Assembly: GCA_022510625.1 (NCBI GenBank)
Contig: JAFLTD010000005.1
Location: 1 to 61,285 of the forward strand
From: Lachnospiraceae bacterium
Lineage (GTDB): Bacteria; Bacillota; Clostridia; Lachnospirales; Lachnospiraceae
Length of the DNA: 61,285 nt
Direction of reading: 5' to 3'
In this document: positions 55,650 through 61,285 of the stretch, one piece after another
Layout: each line of letters begins with the position of its first letter
Position numbering within the stretch: the stretch's first letter is position 1
Made by a program: the position numbers and the translations under genes
The notes under the pieces: generated by a model
Told to the model about the DNA's origin: nothing
What the model saw: the letters and a program-made list of their open reading frames with translations, nothing else
Database searches by the model: none

Positions 55650-57131
55650 GTGCAGATTTTAAGAAGCAGCAAAGCACAATTTGAATATGAAATTCATGCA
55701 TTGGTGAAGGCGTTTTATCCGGCGTGGGATCTGAAAATCCTTACGCCGGAATCTGTGATTAAAGATAGAAAAATTCTCGAAATTCCTCCGGTGATGGAAC
55801 TGGAATTCGGTGAGAATGAAGTGCATTTTCTTATTCACCGGGACATCTCCCATACATATACATGGCACACCGACAACGTGTCGGCAGATGATTACAAGAA
55901 TACATTCGGCCGTTTTCTCTATACTTTGCTACGGGAGGAGACGGGCAAATCCCTTCCATGGGGAAACCTGACAGGTATCCGCCCCACGAAGATTGCTATG
56001 ACCATGCTGGATGATGGAGCATGCGAGCGGGATGTGACCGCATTCCTTCGGGATAAGCATTTTGTCAGTGAGGAAAAGATTGCATTGAGTGTTGAAATTG
56101 CACAGCGGGAGCGCGAGATTTTGAGTACTCTTCACTATGAGGACGGTTACAGTCTCTACATCGGCATCCCCTTTTGCCCCACGACATGCCTGTACTGTTC
56201 TTTTACATCCTATCCAATCAACGTGTGGAAAGAGCGGGTGACAGATTATCTGACCGCGCTGGAAAAAGAGATGGATGCGGTGGCGCAGATGTATCGGGAT
56301 AAGATACTGGACACCGTCTATATCGGCGGCGGAACACCAACCTCCCTGTCTGCGGAGGAACTGGACAGACTCCTTTCCAAGCTTAAGAGTACATTTGATT
56401 TCAGCACCGTGCAGGAGTTCACGGTGGAGGCAGGACGTGCGGACAGTATCACGGAGGAGAAGCTGAATGTGCTGCATAGGCACGGCGTGACAAGGATTTC
56501 CGTGAATCCGCAGACCATGAAGCAGGAGACGCTTAAGCTCATCGGCAGACAGCACACGGTAGATCAGGTTATAGATGCTTTCCATATGGCAAGAAAAGTC
56601 GGTTTTGACAATATCAATATGGATATCATTCTGGGACTGCCGGGGGAAACAAGGGAAGATGTAGCAACGACAATAGAAGCTATTCAGCATCTTGCACCCG
56701 ATTCCCTGACGGTGCATTCCCTCGCGGTGAAAAGGGCTTCCGCGCTCAATAAATGGATTGAGGAAAACGGCATTACCGCTTTTAACAATACGGAAGAGAC
56801 CATGCGGATTGCGGAGAAGGGCGCAAGGGATATGGGCATGTCACCCTATTACCTCTACCGCCAGAAGAATATGTCCGGCAACTTTGAGAATGTGGGATAT
56901 TCCGCGGAAGATAAGTATGGCATCTACAATATTCTCATCATGGAGGAGAAACAGACTATCGTGGCGCTGGGGGCGGGGAGTATCACCAAGAAAGTCAGCC
57001 ATAATGTGGCGGAAGACGGCAGTGAGAATACTCTCATCGAGCGGTGCGAGAATGTGAAGGAAGTTGCCCAGTACATAGAAAGAATTGACGAAATGATTGA
57101 GCGAAAGCGGAGACTTTTAGAATCGGATTAA
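55650..57131 (+). CDS. hemZ: coproporphyrinogen III oxidase-like radical SAM protein HemZ
   Basis: An oxygen-independent coproporphyrinogen dehydrogenase-like enzyme. The radical SAM motif is CPTTCLYCSF (CxxxCxxC), followed by the HemN-type VYIGGGTPTSLS, RISVNPQTM and NMDIILGLPGET. The N-terminal about 170 residues and LTGIRPTKIAMTML are specific for HemZ rather than HemN. The frame is open from ATG 55596, which lacks a ribosome site and whose first residues look like translated promoter. GTG 55650, with AAGAAAGG upstream, gives 493 residues and is chosen, with moderate certainty. No other heme genes are near, so the substrate is unproven. Confidence 0.9.
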   Translation: MQILRSSKAQFEYEIHALVKAFYPAWDLKILTPESVIKDRKILEIPPVMELEFGENEVHFLIHRDISHTYTWHTDNVSADDYKNTFGRFLYTLLREETGKSLPWGNLTGIRPTKIAMTMLDDGACERDVTAFLRDKHFVSEEKIALSVEIAQREREILSTLHYEDGYSLYIGIPFCPTTCLYCSFTSYPINVWKERVTDYLTALEKEMDAVAQMYRDKILDTVYIGGGTPTSLSAEELDRLLSKLKSTFDFSTVQEFTVEAGRADSITEEKLNVLHRHGVTRISVNPQTMKQETLKLIGRQHTVDQVIDAFHMARKVGFDNINMDIILGLPGETREDVATTIEAIQHLAPDSLTVHSLAVKRASALNKWIEENGITAFNNTEETMRIAEKGARDMGMSPYYLYRQKNMSGNFENVGYSAEDKYGIYNILIMEEKQTIVALGAGSITKKVSHNVAEDGSENTLIERCENVKEVAQYIERIDEMIERKRRLLESD

Positions 57132-57151
57132 GGTTTCCTGTTTCCTGAAAG

Positions 57152-57190
57152 TACATCAAAATGTATTTACTACATCAAAGGTACATCAAA
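57152..57190 (+). repeat. three TACATCAAA direct repeats
   Basis: TACATCAAA occurs at 57152-57160, 57171-57179 and 57182-57190, 21-59 bp after the hemZ stop. The spacing is 19 and 11 bp. No promoter is clear nearby. The rest of the 295-bp gap holds a terminator at 57252 and the marR promoter at 57363. Confidence 0.5.
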
Positions 57191-57251
57191 TTTTTACTTG
57201 ATAATACCGAATAATACATGAAACTGTGGTGTATGAACCTAAACCGTGCCT

Positions 57252-57290
57252 AAGGGACAATCTCATTAAAATATGGGGCTGTCCTTTTTT
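57252..57290 (+). terminator. terminator-like hairpin after hemZ
   Basis: AAGGGACA (57252-57259) can pair with TGTCCTT (57280-57286) with one bulged G, followed by TTTTTT. The loop is about 20 nt. It separates the hemZ and marR transcripts. Confidence 0.6.
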
Positions 57291-57362
57291 GTTATGGTCT
57301 AAGAATTTCGGAAAACAGTACAGTGGCCAAAAAGAGTACCGTTGCATAAATTGTATTTGTAC

Positions 57363-57390
57363 TTGACAAAAAAGTGTAGCGTGCTACAAT
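57363..57390 (+). promoter_or_regulatory. marR promoter with palindromic operator
   Basis: TTGACA (57363-57368), a 16-bp spacer and TACAAT (57385-57390). TGTAGC-GT-GCTACA (57375-57388) lies between them and covers the -10, a classical position for MarR autorepression. The same palindrome recurs at 57884-57899 before the exporter gene. Confidence 0.8.
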
Positions 57391-57426
57391 ATATAATGAT
57401 TCATATTACAAGAAAGGGCGGATAGT

Positions 57427-57846
57427 ATGGAGCGGCAGCCGATTGGATATATGCTGAAGCAGATTACAGATAAAATTAAGGTATCCGCAGAGGTAAACCT
57501 AAAAAAGCATAACCTGACTTTATCACAGACCAGGGTGATCCAATATATGGCAAAGCATGGCGGAACGGTAACGCAGAAGTCTATTGAGGACTACCTGCAT
57601 GTGGCACACCCTACGGTTGTCGGTATCGTAACCCGGATGGAAAAAAATGATTTTCTTGACTGTCATTTTGACGAGAACGATAAGCGGATCAAAATAGTCA
57701 GTCTGACGGAAAAAGCCATGCAGATATCTCAAATCCTAGAATCCGAGATTGCCGCGCAGGAGCAATTACTCACTAAGGGGTTATCTGAGAAAGATATGGA
57801 CTATCTGTATTATGCGCTTCAAATCATTTTAAAAAATGTTGATTGA
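57427..57846 (+). CDS. MarR family transcriptional regulator
   Basis: A 139-residue winged-helix regulator. The recognition region is QKSIEDYLHVAHPTVVGIVTRMEKNDFL, and the wing contains DENDKRIKIVSLTEKAMQ, the typical MarR DxRxxxxxLT-like motif. It lies directly ahead of two ABC exporter genes. Two copies of its presumed palindromic site (57375 and 57884) flank the gene, so it probably represses both itself and the exporter and is released by an exported compound. Start ATG follows AAGAAAGGGCGG. Confidence 0.92.
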   Translation: MERQPIGYMLKQITDKIKVSAEVNLKKHNLTLSQTRVIQYMAKHGGTVTQKSIEDYLHVAHPTVVGIVTRMEKNDFLDCHFDENDKRIKIVSLTEKAMQISQILESEIAAQEQLLTKGLSEKDMDYLYYALQIILKNVD

Positions 57847-57883
57847 GAGATGCTGCATATTGCAGTATTTCTTCTAATCATAA

Positions 57884-57899
57884 ATGTAGCATGCTACAT
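57884..57899 (+). promoter_or_regulatory. second MarR operator before the ABC exporter
   Basis: ATGTAGCATGCTACAT is a perfect 16-bp palindrome that matches the site in the marR promoter. It lies 18 bp before the exporter start codon and just ahead of its ribosome site, so bound repressor could block read-through transcription. Confidence 0.8.
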
Positions 57900-57917
57900 A
57901 TAAAAAGGAGAATCACT

Positions 57918-59669
57918 ATGCTGAAAACACTTTATAAAAGTCTGCGGGAACATAATAAGGGGTCAGTTCTCACAATGATTCTTGCAACGCTTGAGGCTTT
58001 GTTTGAAATCATCATTCCATTGTGTATGGCTGAGATTATTGATCTTGGTGTCGAGAAAGGAAACATGAATGCGGTTATTAAATATGGAATTGCTTTGGCA
58101 ATCATGGCTTTACTTGAGCTTTCGACCGGTATGCTTTCAGCAGCAACGGCAGCAAAAGCCTCCGCAGGATTTGCTGCAAATCTACGTGAGGATATGTATG
58201 ATAATGTCCAGACGTTTGCCTTTTCCAATATTGATAAGTTTTCCACTTCCTCTATTGTAACAAGACTAACTACCGATGTGACAAACTTACAAAATGCTTA
58301 CCAGATGATCATAAAAATGGCAATCCGCGGACCGATAATGATCGTATTTGCGATGGTGGTATCATTTGGAATCAGCAGAGAGATTTCCCTTATCTTTTTG
58401 CTGCTCATTCCTGTATTGGCAGTCGGGCTGATTGCAATTGTCCGGGCTGTGCATCCTGTTTTCCAGCGGGTCTTTCATACCTATGATAAGCTGAACAATA
58501 TTGTGCAAGAGGATCTAAGGGGTATACGTGTTGTAAAATCGTTCAATCAACAAGGCTATGAGATTGATAAGTTCAATGATATATCAAAGAAAATCTATAT
58601 GGATTTTGCAAAGGCAGAACAGCTGCTTGCATTAAATTCCCCGCTGATGCAGCTGTGTATGTATGCCTGCATGATAATGATATCCTGGCTGGGGGCTAAA
58701 GCCATTGTGGCAAGCGGCAACGATGCGGTATCCGGGCTGACGACAGGCAATCTGACGGCGTTATTTACTTATGCAATCCAGATTTTAATGAGCCTGATGC
58801 TGCTTTCCATGATCTTTGCCATGTTAACGATTGCAAGGTCAGCAGCAGAGAGAATTGCCGAACTTCTGAATGAAAAGACGGACATTCAAAATCCGGAATC
58901 ACCTGTCACATCAGTGACAAGCGGCAGTATCCGATTTGACAGGGTCAGCTTTACATATGCCGCCAAAGCTGAAAAGAAAGTAATCAGTGACGCAAATATT
59001 GAGATCGCTTCCGGTGAAACAGTAGGTATTATCGGAGGGACCGGTTCATCGAAAACATCTCTTGTACAACTGATCCCCCGCTTATATGATACGACCAAGG
59101 GAACAGTATCCGTTGGTGGTATTGATGTACGGAGATATGATCTGGATGTGCTTCGCAATTCTGTCGCGATGGTTTTGCAGAAAAATGAGCTGTTTTCCGG
59201 GACTGTCAATGAAAACCTGCGCTGGGGAAATGAAAATGCCACAGATGAAGAAATTGTGGAAGCGTGCAGGCTTGCCTGTGCCGATGAATTTATTTCGCAG
59301 ATGCCTGAAGGCTATGACACCTATATTGAACAGGGCGGCACCAATGTATCCGGCGGACAGAAACAGCGCCTCTGTATTGCTAGGGCATTGCTGAAAAAAC
59401 CTAAGATACTGATCCTTGACGATTCCACAAGTGCGGTAGACACCAGAACAGATGCACAAATCCAAAAGGCATTTGCCGAGTTTATTCCGGAAACTACGAA
59501 GATCATCATTGCACAGCGTATATCGTCTGTCCAGCATGCAGACAAGATCATAGTTCTGGATGACGGGCATATCAGTGCCGTGGGCAGACACGAAGAACTT
59601 TTGGAAAACAGTGTAATCTACCGTGAAGTATTTGAATCACAACAGAAAGGAAGTGGGAGCGATGACTAA
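57918..59669 (+). CDS. multidrug-type ABC exporter half-transporter (first subunit)
   Basis: A 583-residue half-transporter with six helices in the N-terminal half and a C-terminal NBD: Walker A GGTGSSKTS, signature VSGGQKQRL, Walker B ILILDDSTSAVD and H-loop AQRISSV. Walker A has Ser before Lys where Gly is usual, and Walker B ends in Asp-Asp rather than Asp-Glu, so this subunit probably carries the degenerate ATP site of a heterodimeric exporter. ATG 57918 follows AAAAGGAG. It overlaps the partner gene by 8 bp and is MarR-controlled. Confidence 0.92.
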   Translation: MLKTLYKSLREHNKGSVLTMILATLEALFEIIIPLCMAEIIDLGVEKGNMNAVIKYGIALAIMALLELSTGMLSAATAAKASAGFAANLREDMYDNVQTFAFSNIDKFSTSSIVTRLTTDVTNLQNAYQMIIKMAIRGPIMIVFAMVVSFGISREISLIFLLLIPVLAVGLIAIVRAVHPVFQRVFHTYDKLNNIVQEDLRGIRVVKSFNQQGYEIDKFNDISKKIYMDFAKAEQLLALNSPLMQLCMYACMIMISWLGAKAIVASGNDAVSGLTTGNLTALFTYAIQILMSLMLLSMIFAMLTIARSAAERIAELLNEKTDIQNPESPVTSVTSGSIRFDRVSFTYAAKAEKKVISDANIEIASGETVGIIGGTGSSKTSLVQLIPRLYDTTKGTVSVGGIDVRRYDLDVLRNSVAMVLQKNELFSGTVNENLRWGNENATDEEIVEACRLACADEFISQMPEGYDTYIEQGGTNVSGGQKQRLCIARALLKKPKILILDDSTSAVDTRTDAQIQKAFAEFIPETTKIIIAQRISSVQHADKIIVLDDGHISAVGRHEELLENSVIYREVFESQQKGSGSDD

Positions 59670-61285
59670 CGAAAAACACATGAAAATGCCGCCTACAAAC
59701 GGAACAATGCCGGAAAAGCCGGGTGTAGGGAAAATGGATATGAAAGCCGCAGGCAGGATACTGTCTTATTTAAAACAGTACAAAATAGCACTGGCAGTGG
59801 TAGTAATATGCATTCTGCTAAGTTCGGTGGCAAGTGTCGCTGCTTCTTTGTTCATCCAATCCCTGATTGATGATTATATTACACCTTTGCTTGCATCCGC
59901 TGCACCGGTTTATACGGAATTGATAAAGGCACTCTGCGTAATGGGAGTGATATACCTAATAGGTACTCTATCAACATGGATTTACAATCGTACTATGGTA
60001 ACGATTGCACAAGGAACCTTGAAACAGATCCGTGACGAGATGTTTGCCAAGATGCAGACTCTGCCGATTAAGTATTTTGACACCCATACACATGGTGATG
60101 TCATGAGTCACTATACAAATGATACCGATACGCTCAGACAGATGATTGCCCAATCTCTGGCACAGCTGGTATCGTCTTTGACAACAATAGTTGCAGTTTT
60201 CTGCTGCATGCTTTACCAGAGCGTGTATCTTACACTGATCATTGTGGTTATTGTTGCTTTGATCATGCAGGTGGCAAAATTAGTTGTAGGAAAAAGCGGA
60301 TATTACTTTATCCGTCAGCAGGAAACTCTTGGGGCTTTGGATGGTTATGTGGAGGAAATGATAAACGGGCAGAAGGTCATCAAAGTGTTCTGCCATGAAG
60401 AAGCTTCAAAAAATGCCTTCAGAGCAAAGAACCGAGCATGGGAAAATGCCTCTGCAAAGGCGAACGGATATGCGAACTCCATGATGCCGATGATGAATGC
60501 ACTGGGATATGTACAGTACGTAATCATTGCAATTGTGGGTGCATGGATGGCGATATCCGGTGTGAGAAACCTGACTATTTTTGGCATCAATACGGTAACT
60601 CTTGGCATGATTGCCTCCTTTTTGACCTTATCACGCAATTTTATAAACCCTATTACACAATTATCGAACCAGTTTAATTCTATTGTAATGGCACTTGCCG
60701 GGGCATCCCGCATTTTTAAATTGATGGACGAAGAACCGGAACCAGATAACGGTTATGTCACACTGGTTTATGCAGAAGAAAAGAACGGGGAGCTTACAGA
60801 AAGTGCGGCATATACCGGCATATGGGCATGGAAACATCCCCATGGTGACGGCAGCACAACACTGTCAAAGCTGGAAGGAAGAATTGTGATGGATCATGTG
60901 GACTTCGGGTATGTGCCTAAAAAACAGGTACTTCATGATATCACACTCTTTGCGGAGCCGGGGCAGAAAATTGCCTTTGTCGGAGCTACGGGTGCAGGTA
61001 AAACAACCATCACTAATCTGATCAACCGTTTCTATGATATCGATGACGGGAAAATCCGCTATGACGGTATCAATATCAACAAGATCAAAAAGTACGATCT
61101 GAGACGTTCCCTCGGTGTGGTGCTGCAGGATGTCAACCTGTTTACCGGAACCGTAATGGATAATTTAAGATATGGGAATCCGGGGGCTTCGGATGATGAA
61201 TGTATTGAAGCTGCAAAACTTGCCAACGCACATAATTTTATCATGATGCTGCCGAATGGATATCAGACTGTTCTGCAGGGAGATG
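59662..61285 (+). CDS. multidrug-type ABC exporter half-transporter (second subunit), 3' truncated by window edge
   Basis: Partner of the preceding half-transporter, starting at ATG 59662 behind AGGAAGTGGGAG and overlapping its stop. About 541 codons are visible before the window ends. A Met/Pro-rich N-terminal tail of about 30 residues (MKMPPTNGTMPEKPG) precedes the first helix. Six transmembrane helices follow, with the coupling region HTHGDVMSHYTNDTDTLRQ, then an NBD with Walker A GATGAGKTT and Q-loop VLQDVNLFTG. The signature and Walker B lie beyond the window. About 50 residues precede the NBD core as an insertion (residues 370-405). Confidence 0.9.
   Translation, partial: MTNEKHMKMPPTNGTMPEKPGVGKMDMKAAGRILSYLKQYKIALAVVVICILLSSVASVAASLFIQSLIDDYITPLLASAAPVYTELIKALCVMGVIYLIGTLSTWIYNRTMVTIAQGTLKQIRDEMFAKMQTLPIKYFDTHTHGDVMSHYTNDTDTLRQMIAQSLAQLVSSLTTIVAVFCCMLYQSVYLTLIIVVIVALIMQVAKLVVGKSGYYFIRQQETLGALDGYVEEMINGQKVIKVFCHEEASKNAFRAKNRAWENASAKANGYANSMMPMMNALGYVQYVIIAIVGAWMAISGVRNLTIFGINTVTLGMIASFLTLSRNFINPITQLSNQFNSIVMALAGASRIFKLMDEEPEPDNGYVTLVYAEEKNGELTESAAYTGIWAWKHPHGDGSTTLSKLEGRIVMDHVDFGYVPKKQVLHDITLFAEPGQKIAFVGATGAGKTTITNLINRFYDIDDGKIRYDGININKIKKYDLRRSLGVVLQDVNLFTGTVMDNLRYGNPGASDDECIEAAKLANAHNFIMMLPNGYQTVLQGD

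Overview
The window looks like a chromosomal segment from a strictly anaerobic, low-to-mid GC member of the Clostridia, most likely Lachnospiraceae. The reasons are the gene families (HemZ, MecA, YitT/DUF2179, DUF6033-like, DUF6171-like, DUF6449-like and DUF1667 proteins), strong AGGAGG-type ribosome binding sites, frequent TTG and GTG starts, and sigma-A type promoters. No rRNA, tRNA, CRISPR array, transposase or phage gene was found. The first gene is cut at its 5' end and the last at its 3' end. This assignment is an inference from gene content.

Layout. 1-9070: a cut SAM methyltransferase, a translationally coupled pair of half-size ABC exporters, a YitT protein, a TauE/SafE transporter, a MATE exporter and an orphan sugar-type solute-binding protein. 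9166-12120: a DUF2156 protein overlapping a GNAT acetyltransferase, a HAD phosphatase, a truncated PPOX gene relic and a short flavodoxin. 12145-15965: an arsenic island (arsR, arsD, arsA, Acr3-type efflux). 16094-18322: TetR plus an ABC-2 exporter. 18420-21353: a large hybrid histidine kinase. 21434-32224: carbohydrate and glycerol catabolism (GH51 arabinofuranosidase, chvE-mmsA-mmsB sugar uptake, glpK and a two-flavoprotein/DUF1667 glycerol-3-phosphate oxidation module). 33079-39530: a PdaA-like deacetylase, a phosphodiesterase, and a signalling group made of a BMP-type binding protein, a hybrid kinase with receiver and HPt domains, and a two-receiver response regulator. 39614-44612: a DUF6033-like protein, an Rrf2 regulator, a small minus-strand gene, MecA, a YgjP-like metalloprotease and a TPR membrane protein. 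44699-57131: gpmI, a YtrA-type ABC operon, a MacB-like three-gene ABC system with a large extracytoplasmic protein, eno and hemZ. 57427-61285: a MarR-controlled heterodimeric multidrug ABC exporter.

The strongest non-coding signal is a shared promoter design at two distant loci. Four 11-bp-spaced copies of a GATGCAA-type heptamer end exactly 8 bp before a -10 box, upstream of the orphan binding protein (7574-7627) and of the PdaA-like deacetylase (32958-33011). The layout is what an OmpR/PhoB-type response regulator would be expected to use. A second strong signal is a 144-nt structured element after gpmI (46275-46418): a perfect 24-bp outer stem, three internal hairpins and a T-run. Other points of note are an ArsD with a tail of 15 cysteines, an enolase with an internal acidic insertion and a leader that pairs with its own ribosome binding site, a Met/Asp-rich juxtamembrane segment in an ABC partner protein, and flagellar-sigma-like promoters in front of two minus-strand genes.
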